A stretch of 53,980 bases of DNA from Methanobacterium sp. (GTDB lineage Archaea > Methanobacteriota > Methanobacteria > Methanobacteriales > Methanobacteriaceae): contig PMGM01000057.1 in NCBI GenBank assembly GCA_003158115.1, positions 1 through 53,980 of the forward strand. Reading direction: 5' to 3'. How positions within the stretch are numbered: the first letter of the stretch is position 1; the number at the start of each line of letters is the position of its first letter. The translations under genes were made by a program, and so were the position numbers. The notes beneath the pieces were generated by a model, which ran no database searches, had not been told where the DNA came from, and worked only from the letters and a program-made list of their open reading frames with translations. This document shows positions 18,755-29,639 of the stretch, piece by piece.

Positions 18755-19546
18755 ATGAGAAAACTGGATTATACAACTATCTTTTTCGCGATTATGGGAT
18801 CTTTTTTGGTTCTTTTCATTTTTATTCCTATAATTAATTTGATCACTTCCTCCGATGCGGGTTCTATCATATCAAATCTGCAGGATAGTCAAGTAATTTC
18901 ATCAATATTCGTTAGTGTATACTCAGCTTTGTTTGCAACGGTAATAGCCCTTTTATTTGGTGTACCATTAGCATATATTCTCGCAAGACATGATTTCAAA
19001 GGAAAGGGGTTTATAGAATCAATTATTGATGTACCTATAGTAATCCCACATACTGTGGTTGGTATAGCACTTTTGTTAGTTTTTACTTCCAACGGGATAA
19101 TTGGGGCACCATTAAGTAAGTTAGGATTAACATTTACAGATGCAATCCCTGGAATTGTAATAGCAATGCTTTTTGTAAGTTCTTCATTTGTTGTTAATTC
19201 TTCTAGAGAAGGTTTTGAAAGTATAGATCCTCGAATGGAAAAGGTTGCTAGGACTCTTGGTGCGGGAACTTTAAGAACATTTTATTCCATAAGTTTACCT
19301 CTAGCATTGCGTAGCATTGTTGTAGGATCTGTGATGTGTTGGGCTAGGTCTGTAAGTGAATTTGGTGCCGTAATAATTTTAGCATATTATCCACTAGTTG
19401 CACCAACATTAATTTATCAAAAATTTGTGAATTATGGATTAGATAACGCTACTCCCGTAGCTGTGATTCTTATATCAATATGCTTAGCAATTTTTATATT
19501 GGTCAGAGTATTAATGAGAGGATGGAGGACCTATGATAAAAATTGA
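18755..19546 (+). CDS. wtpB: Tungstate/molybdate ABC transporter permease WtpB
   Basis: 263 residues, six predicted membrane helices, with the ABC permease EAA loop near residues 165-185 ([19 protein letters not shown]). The segment [17 protein letters not shown] is typical of the ModB/WtpB family. The ATG at 18755 ([16 protein letters not shown]) is preceded by TTTGGAAG and fits homologues; an in-frame ATG at 18695 adds 20 residues without a better ribosome site. Overlaps the ATPase gene by 14 bases. Confidence 0.9.
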   Translation: MRKLDYTTIFFAIMGSFLVLFIFIPIINLITSSDAGSIISNLQDSQVISSIFVSVYSALFATVIALLFGVPLAYILARHDFKGKGFIESIIDVPIVIPHTVVGIALLLVFTSNGIIGAPLSKLGLTFTDAIPGIVIAMLFVSSSFVVNSSREGFESIDPRMEKVARTLGAGTLRTFYSISLPLALRSIVVGSVMCWARSVSEFGAVIILAYYPLVAPTLIYQKFVNYGLDNATPVAVILISICLAIFILVRVLMRGWRTYDKN

Positions 19547-20579
19547 AAATCTTTCAAAAGATTGGAAAAAGTTTAAAATAGATAATATAAGCTTAGAAAT
19601 CAATGACAATGAATATTTTGTTTTTTTAGGTCCAAGCGGATCTGGTAAAACAATGCTTTTAGAGTTAATTGCAGGAATGTGGTCACCTGATTCTGGAAAA
19701 GTATATATGAACAATACAAATGTTACGTATCTTCCCCCAGAAAAAAGAGGTGTAGGCTTTGTATATCAAAATTATATGCTCTTCCCACATAAAACTGTGT
19801 TTGAAAATATTGCCTTTGGATTAACTTTAAGGAAAAAAGAAAAACAACAAATAAAGATTGAAGTTGAAGAACTAATGAATCTTTTTGGTATTTCAGAGTT
19901 ATCTGATCGTTTACCCAGAACATTAAGTGGAGGAGAACAACAGAGAACTGCATTAGCTCGTGCTTTGATAATACATCCTAAAGTTCTGCTTATGGATGAA
20001 CCTTTAAGTGCATTAGATAGGAAAACTAGAGAAGAATTAATCCAAGAATTTAGGAGAATTCATAAAAAATTTGATATCACAATCATCCAAGTAACACATA
20101 ATTTTGATGAAGCATTGCAACTTGCAGATCGTATTGCAATATTGAAAAAAGGTAAAATTTCCCAAGTGGGAACAACTGATGAAATTTTCAGACATCCGAA
20201 AGATAAATTCGTTGCAGATTTTGTGGGCTCTGAGAATATTATTAATGGTATTGCAAAAGAGGGAATTGATGGCCTTACAATTGTAGATACAGGTAATATA
20301 AAGATAGAATCTTCCCAAAAGAAAATAGGAGATGTTCACTTAACAATAAGACCAGAAGACATTACTCTATCTAATGAGAATATTGTAACAAGTGCCAGGA
20401 ACGTTTTCAAGGGATATATTAAAGAAATATATGATTTAGGAACTATAATAAAATTAACAGTAGATGTTGGAGAACAATTAATACTTGTTTTGACTCGTAA
20501 GTCATTTTCGGATCTAGAGTTAAATATAGGAAAAGAAATTTATATATATTTCAAAGCAACTGCTGTAAATTTGTTTTAA
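19533..20579 (+). CDS. wtpC: Tungstate/molybdate ABC transporter ATPase WtpC
   Basis: 348 residues. ABC domain: Walker A GPSGSGKT (about residues 34-41), Q-loop YQNYMLFPH, signature LSGGEQQR, Walker [13 protein letters not shown], switch His in VTHNF. The C-terminal part (about 235-348) is TOBE-like, ending [16 protein letters not shown] and FKATAVNLF, which resembles the end of the ModE-like regulator. GGAGG lies four bases before the ATG. It powers import through WtpB and completes the three-gene importer. Confidence 0.93.
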   Translation: MIKIENLSKDWKKFKIDNISLEINDNEYFVFLGPSGSGKTMLLELIAGMWSPDSGKVYMNNTNVTYLPPEKRGVGFVYQNYMLFPHKTVFENIAFGLTLRKKEKQQIKIEVEELMNLFGISELSDRLPRTLSGGEQQRTALARALIIHPKVLLMDEPLSALDRKTREELIQEFRRIHKKFDITIIQVTHNFDEALQLADRIAILKKGKISQVGTTDEIFRHPKDKFVADFVGSENIINGIAKEGIDGLTIVDTGNIKIESSQKKIGDVHLTIRPEDITLSNENIVTSARNVFKGYIKEIYDLGTIIKLTVDVGEQLILVLTRKSFSDLELNIGKEIYIYFKATAVNLF

Positions 20580-20994
20580 GTCCTATATTATTATAAAAAC
20601 TCCATATTGTTTAGTTGTGTCTTTATAATTATGCTAGAAGAAGATGTCAATAAGAAAAATTCCATGAACAATTCTGATTTAAAATGATTGTATTTAAAAA
20701 AGTTGATGCTCACACCTATCATTATACATTAGGTCCATATACAAAATAATTGTATCTAACATTTAAATAATCAACTTACATCAGGAACAACTAATTTATA
20801 ATTCTTTTAGGATAGATGTATCAATATATCCTTATGATATTGCCAACTTTTGCTAGATCATATATCATAGAATATTATTTTATCAAAGAAAATTTCTTTC
20901 AATGGGAGAATCCAGCTAAAAAAAATTACAAATATCAAATGGAATTATTATTTGTAAAGATCTAAAATAATTCATTAAAAAAATTGTAAAAAAT
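20580..20994. other. Convergent intergenic region with inverted repeats
   Basis: No gene seen between convergent wtpC and the small paralog pair. Contains ATACAA-N5-TTGTAT (20739-20755) and TATGATAT/ATATCATA arms about 20 bases apart near 20837-20871. These are probably terminators for the converging transcripts. Confidence 0.4.
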
Positions 20995-21306
20995 TTAAAT
21001 TTCAGTATCGCACTTCTCAATTATTATTATAATTGTATTATCGCTACCTTGAGGTGTATGTTTAACTTCTACAAGATCATCTTTTATCTCTTGCAAGTCC
21101 ACATCCACAGTTGTGCCAATATCTGAGGATACTTGTACCATTAATTTGCAAGCCGGTGCACCAGATGGCTCTTCAGTATGAATACCTATAACTTCTCCGG
21201 GAGTAAAAACACGATTGTATGACAGTTCAAGATCATCATATTCCTTTACATTATTTCTCACATAATCTATGGCTTCATCACAATCCATTTTAATTGTTTT
21301 AATCAT
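20995..21306 (-). CDS. Small conserved methanogen protein (possibly DUF2097), copy 2
   Basis: 103 residues, paralogous to the gene immediately upstream: both share AIDYVRNNVKEYDDLELSYNR-type N termini, RVFxPGEV and EIKDDLVEVKH. The fold appears mostly beta. The ATG at 21306 follows GGTGG; an in-frame GTG at 21315 is inside the ribosome site. Six bases separate it from the upstream copy's stop, so they are one operon. Function unknown; I think the family is DUF2097 but cannot confirm. It contains three Cys that the sister copy lacks. Confidence 0.65.
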   Translation of the reverse strand: MIKTIKMDCDEAIDYVRNNVKEYDDLELSYNRVFTPGEVIGIHTEEPSGAPACKLMVQVSSDIGTTVDVDLQEIKDDLVEVKHTPQGSDNTIIIIIEKCDTEI

Positions 21307-21315
21307 TAAAACCAC

Positions 21316-21612
21316 CTAGTCCTCCTCAATCACTAGTACTGTAGATTCTTCATCGGTAATGTGTCTTATTTCCACAAGATCATCTTTCATTTCTACAAGA
21401 TCCATTTCTACAGTTTGTTTTATAGTTTTGCCATTCATCTTAATAAGAAGTCTGAGACTTTTAATGCCATTAGTTTCTACAGCACTTACATCTAAAACTT
21501 CACCGGGAACAAAAACTCTGTTGTATGATATTTCGAGTACATCATAATTTTTAACATTACTTTTTACATACTCAATAGCTGCTTCAGCATTTAAATTAAT
21601 TTCTTTTTCCAT
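21316..21612 (-). CDS. Small conserved methanogen protein (possibly DUF2097), copy 1
   Basis: 98 residues, MEKEINLNAEAAIEYVKSNV at the start, then VLEISYNRVFVPGEVLDV and MDLVEMKDDLVEIRH, all matched in the downstream copy. The ATG at 21612 is five bases after AGGTGA. It lies about 110 bases beyond the fwdC stop on the same strand, after an oligo-T tract, so it may be expressed by read-through from fwd or from its own promoter. No catalytic motif recognised; the tandem duplication suggests a heteromer. Confidence 0.65.
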   Translation of the reverse strand: MEKEINLNAEAAIEYVKSNVKNYDVLEISYNRVFVPGEVLDVSAVETNGIKSLRLLIKMNGKTIKQTVEMDLVEMKDDLVEIRHITDEESTVLVIEED

Positions 21613-21682
21613 AAGATTCACCTATTAAGATTTGGGTTTTAAAGCATAAATAAGTTTAAAATTTAGAATTATTAAACAATAC

Positions 21683-21715
21683 AAAAAAAAATAGAAAATA
21701 AAGAAGTAAAAAAAA
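21683..21715 (-). terminator. Oligo-T tracts after fwdC
   Basis: On the minus strand two T8 runs separated by 17 bases begin a few bases after the fwdC stop. Likely terminator of the seven-gene fwd transcript. Confidence 0.5.
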
Positions 21716-21721
21716 TAGGAC

Positions 21722-22531
21722 TTATAATAAGTTCCTATTTTTCTCTGCGTTTAACCACAAACTTCCCTTTCCGTTAACTCCAATGTCACCCTTATATTTA
21801 ATGTATTTACCAGTGAGCTGTTTTCCTTCGATATCAGGATCAACAAAAATTCCTTCGTTTTCGAAACCCTCAAGAAGGCTGCTCAGCTTTCCTTTGATAA
21901 CAATGGTACCATTTTTCATTTGTCCACCAGGCCATCGGGTGACATCTCCACCAATTTCAATGTATCCCTTTGTCATGTGGATACCTGCGAGTATGTCACA
22001 GCTACCACCAATATATATTTCTCCACCTGACATACAGTCTGCAAGTTGTTTACCTGCATTTCCATGAACCTTAATGACTCCGCCACTCATTCCTCTCCAT
22101 TCACCGATGTATGAGGTACCACAGTATTCTCTGACGTTTCCCATGACTTCAATGCTTCCGCCTCTCATTTCCCTACCGACGTAGCTTTCTGCGTTCCCGT
22201 TTATTTTTAATGAACCACCAATCATTTCTGCGCCAGCTTGTAGATCTGCATCACCGTTTACAATTATTTCTCCGGCTGTCATTCTGTATCCTATGTATTT
22301 AACTCTGCTCATGTCACCGTCAAGTATCATTTTGACATCTTCAGGACCTTCTGCATCTCCTTCAACTTCTATATCGAAGTAATTAGTTAAAGGGAATCGG
22401 GTATTACCTATAGGTACCTGATAGTTTTCAAAATCTTCTTTACTCCAATTATATACGGTATCTGGTATAAGTTCTTCAAATTCCAGGGCTATACTGGAAA
22501 ACTTCTTTAAAGTTAATGTTATTGTTTTCAA
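21722..22531 (-). CDS. fwdC: Formylmethanofuran dehydrogenase subunit C
   Basis: About 269 residues forming the glutamate-synthase-alpha type beta helix: repeated GG-x-I-x(V/I)-x-G-(N/D)-A turns such as [38 protein letters not shown] and [15 protein letters not shown]. It holds the FwdA/FwdB halves together in the cytosolic complex. The start is probably TTG 22531 ([11 protein letters not shown], where homologues begin), six bases after GGTG; a GTG at 22540 is in the same frame. Last gene of the fwd operon. Confidence 0.93.
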   Translation of the reverse strand: MKTITLTLKKFSSIALEFEELIPDTVYNWSKEDFENYQVPIGNTRFPLTNYFDIEVEGDAEGPEDVKMILDGDMSRVKYIGYRMTAGEIIVNGDADLQAGAEMIGGSLKINGNAESYVGREMRGGSIEVMGNVREYCGTSYIGEWRGMSGGVIKVHGNAGKQLADCMSGGEIYIGGSCDILAGIHMTKGYIEIGGDVTRWPGGQMKNGTIVIKGKLSSLLEGFENEGIFVDPDIEGKQLTGKYIKYKGDIGVNGKGSLWLNAEKNRNLL

Positions 22532-22543
22532 TCTAAACACCCC

Positions 22544-24259
22544 TTATTTACCTGCGTCAATTTTAAATTCGATTGCAGGATCTATGTAGTGATCAAATAC
22601 TTTGTAGTTCTCGAACTTAACTGTGTAATACCTGTTGAACATTGGCATGATATCTTCAAGCACCTTTTTCTCTTGCTCTTCAAATCCAGTGACATTTGTC
22701 CACATGTGCCGACTCGGTACTACTTTTACGATCTTACCATCTTTAACTACAATTTCACCATCTTTAATCGTATAAGCAGCTCTGCCCATTACATCCTCTA
22801 TAACTGAGGCATTTGATGCTTTGGTCGCGTCAAAATTTTCAGGTTCAATGTCGTAGACTGCTACATCAGCATTTGCTCCAACACCAAGGTGTCCTCTCTG
22901 TTCAAGACCTAATATCTTAGCAGGTGCAGATCTTGTAACTGTAGCTATATCACTCCAATCATAAACCCTGTCAAGCGAAGCAAGATCAGTTCGTTTAGTT
23001 GCCCATTTATGTACCTCATTTTCGAGCATTTCTGTTCTTCTGTCGCTGCTCATTAACCATGACATGATTCTAGGGTATCTTATGAAAGGACCTGCATTAG
23101 GACTGTCTGTAGTAAGAACTACTTGCCATGGGTCATTTATCAATAAGAACAATTCTAAACCTATTGCCCATTGTAATGCATTAACTGGAGCTTTTGGAGA
23201 GTAGATAATAGGAATTAGTCCTGATGCTGTTTCAAGTTCAATATCCTTATTAGCCCATTTTAATCCACTTAATTTATACAGATCATATTCCATAGGTGCA
23301 TCTGCAGTCATGGTGGTTGTTTCATCAAATGTTACTTGTCCAACATCACATGTAACATGTTTATTTTTGTTTATGTAATCTGCAACTGGTGCTGCACCAG
23401 ACTTTGCATCTCTCCAACTTGTTCCACCGTAACAGTGAAACTGAAGATGAGTGCAGTGTATGGTCTGATCCCTAATAACGTTAGGATTTTTCTTTACATC
23501 TTTAACAGCATCGAGTGTACCAATTGTGGTTGGATAGTTTCCTGGATGTCCAAGATCGTTAGGGTGGACATGCATGGAATGTGGTAATCCTAACATTTCA
23601 TTCACTTGTGTTAATGCCCTTACTACTTCCCCACCTGTTACATCCCAGTGTGGTGCAGGATCATCAATTCCGTGTACGTTCATTCCCCAGCCCCATGCTT
23701 CACTTCCACATGGATTAACAACTTTCATACCGTAACATTTACTTAATTTAAGCCATGCAGACACAAATGCTGCAAGACCCTCGAGGTCGTTCTTTTTTAC
23801 GAATTGTAGTACAAACCAGTTGTTTCCGAAGAGTGCTAATGGTGAAACATCTATGTTTGGTATGGCCATTATCTCTTCATGAGTGTGTTTTGCTTCTAGT
23901 GGTGGTACTGCTGCTTCAGTTACAGTTCCGTAACCCATTCGAGAGTATCTGTATCCTGTTGCTGAACAACTTGGAATTGAAAATCCTGTTTCTGCCCTTG
24001 TAATATCAGTCTTAGGTACTACTCCAGCCCTACTGTCTTCTGGCCTGTAAAGTCTTCCAACACATAGTTTTGGACCTGCAATATGGGCGTGAACATCTAC
24101 TCCTGCAGCCATAACCAATTTATCTGTTACATCAAGTACTTTGGCATCGGAAGAAACATTATCAACGATTTTTCCATCCTTGATCATCACATCTTTCCTA
24201 TCACCAGTAACATTATGAGTTGGATCATATACTATTCCATTCTTTAATATATATTCCAT
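22544..24259 (-). CDS. fwdA: Formylmethanofuran dehydrogenase subunit A
   Basis: 571 residues, amidohydrolase fold with a binuclear metal site. It condenses formate, delivered through an internal tunnel from FwdB, with methanofuran. Visible: metal ligands His57 and His59 in [12 protein letters not shown], the lysine-carboxylate region [15 protein letters not shown], His ligands in [10 protein letters not shown] and [13 protein letters not shown], and the catalytic aspartate in [10 protein letters not shown]. The ribosome site AGGTGATCTC overlaps the end of fwdB. Length and motifs are normal for the family. Confidence 0.96.
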   Translation of the reverse strand: MEYILKNGIVYDPTHNVTGDRKDVMIKDGKIVDNVSSDAKVLDVTDKLVMAAGVDVHAHIAGPKLCVGRLYRPEDSRAGVVPKTDITRAETGFSIPSCSATGYRYSRMGYGTVTEAAVPPLEAKHTHEEIMAIPNIDVSPLALFGNNWFVLQFVKKNDLEGLAAFVSAWLKLSKCYGMKVVNPCGSEAWGWGMNVHGIDDPAPHWDVTGGEVVRALTQVNEMLGLPHSMHVHPNDLGHPGNYPTTIGTLDAVKDVKKNPNVIRDQTIHCTHLQFHCYGGTSWRDAKSGAAPVADYINKNKHVTCDVGQVTFDETTTMTADAPMEYDLYKLSGLKWANKDIELETASGLIPIIYSPKAPVNALQWAIGLELFLLINDPWQVVLTTDSPNAGPFIRYPRIMSWLMSSDRRTEMLENEVHKWATKRTDLASLDRVYDWSDIATVTRSAPAKILGLEQRGHLGVGANADVAVYDIEPENFDATKASNASVIEDVMGRAAYTIKDGEIVVKDGKIVKVVPSRHMWTNVTGFEEQEKKVLEDIMPMFNRYYTVKFENYKVFDHYIDPAIEFKIDAGK

Positions 24260-24267
24260 GAGATCAC

Positions 24268-25608
24268 CTATTTTGCCTCTTCTTTAATCTTTTTAACTCG
24301 TTCATATAGTTCATTTACGATCCATTCATCTTCTCTGCAAGTTTCAGGTGGATCTATAGCACTTTTCATATGAATTGGAACTGAATCCATTCTATAGCTT
24401 GTTCCTGCTGTTTCAACACCTATGAATGTTCCAGGAAGAACTATATCTGCAAGTTCAGTTGATGGTCCCCAGTGTATGTCTATTTGAATAACTGGTATGT
24501 TTGCAAGGTGCATGTTTGCCCCTCCAGGGAAATGAGCACCTGGATCTGCAGCTATTACTAAAAATACGTCTGGTTCTTTTCTGTTAAGAAGATCCACAGT
24601 AGTTGTTTCTCCAATCATATAACGTGGGTATCCTCTGCAAAAATCAACACCATAAGGGAATCCCATTTCATAGGCCATGTAAATGTTAAATCCATTTACA
24701 TTGAAGTGGCCCCTCATTGGGAGGAGAACCCATTTAGTGTAGGCGTTAAGATCCTGAACAAGTTGTATAGCTATATCTATGTTCCTTTGTTTGGATAGCG
24801 TATGAGTTAGTCCTAGTCCAAAGAAGAGAGCCCCGAATTCAACATTTTTCATGGATTCAGTTAGATCAATGATGTCCTGTTTAGGTATTCCAGAAATTAC
24901 ATCTTCTTTAAGTTCTTTACCCTTTAAAACAGCCCTTATTGCATTACAAAATCCGTAATCTCCATTTTCTTCGAATGGTACCCATATATCAGACATCTTT
25001 GCTGTATCTGAGAACTTTGGATCCCATGTAACTAGGGTTCTGTCAAATCTTCCTCTCTGTCTGAACCATCCTCGTGGGAACACAGAATATCTTGCAAGGT
25101 GTCTTGGATGAGCATTCATTGGGTTACTTCCTGTGTAAACAACCATATCTGCTCTGTTTTTAACTTCTCCGAGTGTCATGAGAGGATATCCTACATTCTG
25201 CACAGCTTGTACAGTTGGCCCGTGACAAATTGTAGCTTGGTTATCTATAACTGCCCCTACATATTCTGTAAGTTTTAATCCCTTTTTCATACATTCTATG
25301 GATGTTTCACTCCAACCGTAGAATAATGGTCTTACAGAGTTTGCTATAAGTTCTGCTGCTGCATCGAGTGCTGTGTCCCAGTCAACTTCTTGGAGTTCAC
25401 CGTTTTCATCCCTCATCATTGGAACTTTTAATCTTTGGTCCTCGTCTTCCATGATCTTACTTGCACCTAATCTGCAAGCATGTCTTACACCGACTACATG
25501 GTTTCCCTTAACCAGAAAATCTAAATCATCACAGTTACTTCCACAAAATGCACATGTACAATTTTCTACAATGTGATCGTAATCAGTAATGGGTTCTTCG
25601 TATGCCAT
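24268..25608 (-). CDS. fwdB: Formylmethanofuran dehydrogenase subunit B (Mo/W-pterin subunit)
   Basis: 446 residues, the molybdopterin enzyme that reduces CO2 to formate. N-terminal [4Fe-4S] motif [15 protein letters not shown] with a fourth Cys in VRHACRLG; the metal ligand is Cys in [10 protein letters not shown], so this is the cysteine, not selenocysteine, form. The sequence does not tell me whether Mo or W is used, though an adjacent WtpABC importer suits either. GGAGGTAATAAT precedes the ATG. In this operon B precedes A and C, unlike the D-A-C-B order I recall for Methanothermobacter. Confidence 0.95.
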   Translation of the reverse strand: MAYEEPITDYDHIVENCTCAFCGSNCDDLDFLVKGNHVVGVRHACRLGASKIMEDEDQRLKVPMMRDENGELQEVDWDTALDAAAELIANSVRPLFYGWSETSIECMKKGLKLTEYVGAVIDNQATICHGPTVQAVQNVGYPLMTLGEVKNRADMVVYTGSNPMNAHPRHLARYSVFPRGWFRQRGRFDRTLVTWDPKFSDTAKMSDIWVPFEENGDYGFCNAIRAVLKGKELKEDVISGIPKQDIIDLTESMKNVEFGALFFGLGLTHTLSKQRNIDIAIQLVQDLNAYTKWVLLPMRGHFNVNGFNIYMAYEMGFPYGVDFCRGYPRYMIGETTTVDLLNRKEPDVFLVIAADPGAHFPGGANMHLANIPVIQIDIHWGPSTELADIVLPGTFIGVETAGTSYRMDSVPIHMKSAIDPPETCREDEWIVNELYERVKKIKEEAK

Positions 25609-25620
25609 ATTATTACCTCC

Positions 25621-26151
25621 TTATTTTTTCCTGTAAACTGGCATTTCTCCAAGAGAAGGAAGCTCGTCCACATTCTTTTCGTTTTTGGTGTATTTCCTGT
25701 AAACTGACCTCATTAGATCAGCCATTAAAAGAACTTCTTTATCTGATTTTTCTACTGTTGCTTCAATTCCTTTGTAAGTTGGGTCGTTACAGCAGTAAGT
25801 TTCTGGACTAACAATCACATTTGCCCATGGTCCTTTTGGTATGAAGATCATTTCTTCGTGTGGTGCGTCCCTTGAGTGGGCTGCGTAAACGACTACTTCT
25901 CCCCAATCAGACTTTACTAGTACACTTTCCCAGTTTGCTACTCCGAGTCGGGCCATGTCCTTTGGGTCCATGTATGCAATTCCTGCAACTTTCCTGTATT
26001 CATCTTTAAGGGTTGAACCCCTCTTTTTACAGGCTCCCTGGTAAATATCAGTTCCAGTGTTGAGCATTACTTTTATTTTCTGAACTTTTTTCACATTTGG
26101 ATCATCAAATTTTACCACATTTGAAACAGTGGGTTTGTCTACATAAGTCAT
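25621..26151 (-). CDS. fwdD: Formylmethanofuran dehydrogenase subunit D
   Basis: 176 residues. Molybdopterin dinucleotide-binding beta-barrel domain from about residue 28 ([19 protein letters not shown] ... [25 protein letters not shown]), which caps the cofactor in FwdB. About 27 residues precede the domain ([17 protein letters not shown]), and the tail after residue 145 is longer than the minimal FwdD. GAGGTG lies five bases before the ATG. It lies 12 bases before fwdB and nine after fwdG. Confidence 0.92.
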   Translation of the reverse strand: MTYVDKPTVSNVVKFDDPNVKKVQKIKVMLNTGTDIYQGACKKRGSTLKDEYRKVAGIAYMDPKDMARLGVANWESVLVKSDWGEVVVYAAHSRDAPHEEMIFIPKGPWANVIVSPETYCCNDPTYKGIEATVEKSDKEVLLMADLMRSVYRKYTKNEKNVDELPSLGEMPVYRKK

Positions 26152-26160
26152 TAAAACACC

Positions 26161-26397
26161 TCACTCCAGCCATATTGCATCTGTAGGACAGAACAACTGG
26201 CAAGTTCCACATTTTGTGCATTTTTCAGGGCTGAACAGCTTAATAAAACCGTTTTCAACCATCATGATCGTTTCTGTGGTTTTAGATCCATGGCCGCCTG
26301 CTACTTCATTGCTTATGGATGCATTTACAGGGCATGCAACAACACATACTCCGCATCCAAGACAGTTATCTTGATTTACTTTTAATTCCATCTCCAT
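26161..26397 (-). CDS. fwdG: Formylmethanofuran dehydrogenase ferredoxin subunit G
   Basis: 78 residues with two [4Fe-4S] motifs, CLGCGVCVVACP and CTKCGTCQLFCP, linking the FwdB cluster with the FwdF wire. A 20-residue insertion (NEVAGGHGSKTTETIMMVEN) sits between them. GAGGCGATATT precedes the ATG. Fits the F-G-D order of the operon. Confidence 0.92.
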   Translation of the reverse strand: MEMELKVNQDNCLGCGVCVVACPVNASISNEVAGGHGSKTTETIMMVENGFIKLFSPEKCTKCGTCQLFCPTDAIWLE

Positions 26398-26412
26398 AAT
26401 ATCGCCTCAAAT

Positions 26413-27471
26413 CTAAGTTTTAAGAGATTCAATCTGTTTCTCCCATGATTTTGACTTCGTTGGTGTGTGCTTAATACCTGTTCTTTTAACATCAATAGCT
26501 TTTACAGGGCATACGCTTTCACATGCACCACAATATATACAGTAATTTTCATCTGACATGACCTTTTCAGGCCTTTTACCAGCTTTAGTGGATTCTGGGA
26601 ATGATAAAACATTACATGGACAGATATCTACACAAGCACCACATGCCTGACATGTATCTTGATCAATAGATAATTCGCCGTCAAATGTTTTTACTACAGT
26701 TGCTGCATCTACAGGACATATTTCCTGGCACCATCCACATTTAACACAGGTCTCATGATCAATAAATGAACTTCCAGTGGTCTTATAATCTTCTGGATTT
26801 AAATCGTATTCCCCATATGAACAAGTTCTGCATGCAGCCTTTATTGCGCTAACAGGACATGATTTTTTACATATGAGACAGTAAACACATTTATCTTTGT
26901 CAACTATTATGTCAGAAGACACAGTTGGATCGTCTGGTGTTGGTAGTTTGTGTTCCATGGTAATAGCGTCTGCTGGACACATCTCTTCACAAATTCCGCA
27001 GTCAATGCATGTTTCCTTATCGATTTCAATTTCTCCTGTTACCAGTTTAGATCTATCAGGTAGATCTCTTGCTATGGTAATAGAATCTCTAGGACATGCT
27101 GTTTCACATGCTTTGCAATATATACAAGTATCATCATTTATTTCAGCTGAGTTTATTAGTTGAGGATATTCATCCATGTCTTTGATGGATTCATCATCAA
27201 TTTTAAATTCTAAAGCATCTACAGGACATACCACACTGCACATACCGCAAAGTACACATTTATCTTCATCGCATACTATTTTGGGCACGTCAGCGCCTGT
27301 TCTTACAATTGCACCTATTGAGCCAAGTTCTATAGCATCTACAGGACAAGTTTTTTCACATATGCCGCAGCCTATGCAAATATCGTCTTTGTAAAGAAGC
27401 TCTCTCTTTTCTTCTGCTGACCTTGATATTTCAAAGTCTAGAGCTTTGACTTCTTTCGTGTTAGAAATCAT
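26413..27471 (-). CDS. fwdF: Formylmethanofuran dehydrogenase polyferredoxin subunit F
   Basis: 352 residues with eight canonical CxxCxxCxxxCP motifs: [96 protein letters not shown]. In the known Fwd structure FwdF forms the electron path between catalytic units. Its start overlaps the stop of the HTH-ferredoxin gene by 11 bases, and GGAGGTAAAAA lies inside that gene's end. A paralog is encoded at 15.1-16.1 kb. Confidence 0.95.
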   Translation of the reverse strand: MISNTKEVKALDFEISRSAEEKRELLYKDDICIGCGICEKTCPVDAIELGSIGAIVRTGADVPKIVCDEDKCVLCGMCSVVCPVDALEFKIDDESIKDMDEYPQLINSAEINDDTCIYCKACETACPRDSITIARDLPDRSKLVTGEIEIDKETCIDCGICEEMCPADAITMEHKLPTPDDPTVSSDIIVDKDKCVYCLICKKSCPVSAIKAACRTCSYGEYDLNPEDYKTTGSSFIDHETCVKCGWCQEICPVDAATVVKTFDGELSIDQDTCQACGACVDICPCNVLSFPESTKAGKRPEKVMSDENYCIYCGACESVCPVKAIDVKRTGIKHTPTKSKSWEKQIESLKT

Positions 27472-27916
27472 TTTTTACCTCCAAAATTTCTATTGAATTT
27501 GTGGGACAAGATTCACCACATATAAGACACCCACAGCACCAATCTGAATCTATTTGTGCCTTGAGATCATTCAACACAATGGCTTTCATGAGACAAATAT
27601 CTGCACAAAGTCCACAACCAATACAAGATTCCTTTATTATTCCTTTGTAATCTCTGACTGAACAAGTTTTAACTACAATCCTTGCCTTATCTTGCATTAG
27701 GGCATAGGCCAATATTAAAAAGTCTTTTGGACAAACCTCTGTAATTTTCTTTGCAATTTCAATAGAATTCCATGATAAATTACGACCATTTAAATAGTGT
27801 GAAACTGTTGATCTATCCATTTCTAAAATTTTAGCAACTTCTTTTTGACTATATCCCTCTCTAATGAGTTCTACTGCTGTTAAATATTTCAATCCTGATA
27901 CTATATGTTTCGGCAT
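27461..27916 (-). CDS. HTH-ferredoxin fusion, putative redox-sensing regulator heading the fwd operon
   Basis: 151 residues. N-terminal helix-turn-helix (about 12-45: [32 protein letters not shown]) followed by two ferredoxin-like sites (about 92-145): [16 protein letters not shown], where the usual proline after the last Cys is Leu, and [16 protein letters not shown]. Further Cys at EVCPKDF and KTCSVRDY. Probably binds DNA and senses Fe-S or redox state. Position matches the first gene (fwdH) of the Methanothermobacter tungsten operon, but I am not certain it is that protein. An inverted repeat lies at its own transcription start. Confidence 0.8.
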   Translation of the reverse strand: MPKHIVSGLKYLTAVELIREGYSQKEVAKILEMDRSTVSHYLNGRNLSWNSIEIAKKITEVCPKDFLILAYALMQDKARIVVKTCSVRDYKGIIKESCIGCGLCADICLMKAIVLNDLKAQIDSDWCCGCLICGESCPTNSIEILEVKNDF

Positions 27917-27925
27917 GTGGACACC

Positions 27926-27944
27926 ATGTGTGTTGAATACACAT
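27926..27944 (-). promoter_or_regulatory. Inverted repeat at the fwd operon transcription start
   Basis: ATGTGT-N7-ACACAT, exact six-base arms, ten bases before the HTH-ferredoxin start codon and about 25 bases below the TATA box, so it covers the expected start of transcription. Candidate autoregulatory operator. Confidence 0.55.
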
Positions 27945-27958
27945 TTCTTTTAGTATAA

Positions 27959-27966
27959 TATATAAA
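27959..27966 (-). promoter_or_regulatory. TATA box of the fwd operon
   Basis: Minus-strand TTTATATA, 43 bases before the HTH-ferredoxin start codon. The only good TATA element in the region. Confidence 0.65.
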
Positions 27967-28339
27967 TTGCTACTAATATCAAAACACAAAATTTATATAT
28001 TGAAGTGTTGTAATCGCACATGATGAATATATTTTAAAGCTATTTAAAGTATTATAAATGGATTAAATTGGTTTAAATCTATAAAATAGATATTTTTTGG
28101 GTAGTAATTTATTAAATAATGATAATTTTTAGTTTATTATGAATTAAAAAGGAATATTTAAGGTTTCACATTTGATTAATTTATCTTGAACTTTACTGAA
28201 TATTTCCAGTTTTAAGTTAGAAATACATTAAATTCTATTTTTAAAAAAATTTACAAAATTATTTTAATAGATTTAATAATAATTAACATAAATTTCACTT
28301 AATTTTCATTAATATTGAAAAAATTGGGACGGTGTATCC
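27967..28339. other. Divergent spacer between fwd operon and moeA
   Basis: AT-rich and without reading frames of interest. It should carry the moeA promoter; several A/T boxes are possible and I cannot choose among them. Confidence 0.35.
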
Positions 28340-29560
28340 ATGTATCATTCTAATATATTAAACGTACAAAAAACACGCAAATTAATTGATGATATTAAAA
28401 TTGCAGTTGAAACAGAAATAATTGATCTTTATGATGGAAATTCCAGAGTACTTGCTCAAGAAATAATGGTTATGATAGATGTGCCACCATTCAATAGATC
28501 TGCCATGGATGGTTATGCGGTAATTGCCAATGATGTATCCACCGCATCAGAATCAAACCCAAAATATCTGAAAGTAATAGACGAGGTGGGTGCAGGAAGC
28601 ATATCAAACCATCATCTAAAATTCGGTGAAGCAATACAAATAGCTACAGGTGCTCAGATGCCTTCAGGTGCTGATGCAATTATTATGGAAGAAGATGTAG
28701 AAAGTTCTAAAGGAAAAATAAAAGTTGTATCTCCAGTAAGTTACAACAACGATGTAGCACTCTTGGGAGAAGATCTTAAAAAAGGTGAGGTAATTCTATC
28801 AGAAGGCCAAATTCTTGGACCCCACCACCTTTCAGTTATAGCATCTGCAGGATATAAAGAAATAGCCGTCTATAAAAAACCACAAATAGGAGTTATAATT
28901 ACGGGAAATGAATTAGTTGAACCTTCAATTGATATTAAGCCCGGTATGATTATTAATTCTAATAAGTATGCTTTGAATGGAGTTATTAAAGATTCGAAGG
29001 CAGTTTCATATATTGAACAATGTCAAGATAACAGGGAAAAACTTAGGGATAGTGTTACTGAAGCTGTAAAAAAATATGATGCTGTTATAACAACTGGTGG
29101 AACCGCCATAAGCAAAGGAGATTTGATAGTAGGAATAATTGAAGAACTTGGAGAAGTTCCAGTCCATGGTGTTTCAATGAAACCTGGCAAACCATTTGGA
29201 TTTGGAATTATAAATGAAACACCTGTTTTCATGCTGTCAGGTTATCCTGTGGCTGTGGCCGTCCAGTATGATATGTTTGTAAGAAATTTCATTTTGAAAT
29301 TACAAAATATTAATAAAGAAATTAATATGATCACTGCCATTGCAGGTGAAAATGTAAGATCGTCACCAGACAAATATAATGTTATACGAGCAGACTTTAA
29401 AGAGGATGATGGTGTTGTTTATCCCATAAGAACAAAAGCTGGGATAAATAAGTCTGTTTTAATGTCTAACTGTTATATTATTGTTGAGGAAGGTGTTGGG
29501 AAGATTAAAAAAGGAGAAGAATGTAGTATCTTGAAATACAGCTCTCTTAAAGTTTGTTGA
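28340..29560 (+). CDS. moeA: Molybdopterin molybdenumtransferase MoeA
   Basis: Inserts molybdenum (or tungsten) into adenylylated molybdopterin. 406 residues: domain with DVPPFNRSAMDGYAV near residue 50, AIQIATGAQMPSGADAIIMEED, the catalytic MogA-like domain with GVIITGNELVEP, AVITTGGTAISKGD, VHGVSMKPGKPFGFG and GYPVAVAVQYDMF, and a C-terminal beta domain. GGTGTATCC precedes the ATG. It lies between fwd and fdhF, both of whose products need the finished cofactor. Confidence 0.94.
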   Translation: MYHSNILNVQKTRKLIDDIKIAVETEIIDLYDGNSRVLAQEIMVMIDVPPFNRSAMDGYAVIANDVSTASESNPKYLKVIDEVGAGSISNHHLKFGEAIQIATGAQMPSGADAIIMEEDVESSKGKIKVVSPVSYNNDVALLGEDLKKGEVILSEGQILGPHHLSVIASAGYKEIAVYKKPQIGVIITGNELVEPSIDIKPGMIINSNKYALNGVIKDSKAVSYIEQCQDNREKLRDSVTEAVKKYDAVITTGGTAISKGDLIVGIIEELGEVPVHGVSMKPGKPFGFGIINETPVFMLSGYPVAVAVQYDMFVRNFILKLQNINKEINMITAIAGENVRSSPDKYNVIRADFKEDDGVVYPIRTKAGINKSVLMSNCYIIVEEGVGKIKKGEECSILKYSSLKVC

Positions 29561-29639
29561 ATTTTATTTCATTTTTTAAATAAGATTTGTAAAATAAGTT
29601 AAAAATTAATTTTTATTAGAAATTATTGAGCTATATTCA

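Noticed and set aside
20739..20755. ATACAA-N5-TTGTAT inverted repeat, similar to the nuoE-promoter repeat
   Set aside because: Lies between convergent genes with no promoter role, arms are short and AT-rich; likely terminator or chance.
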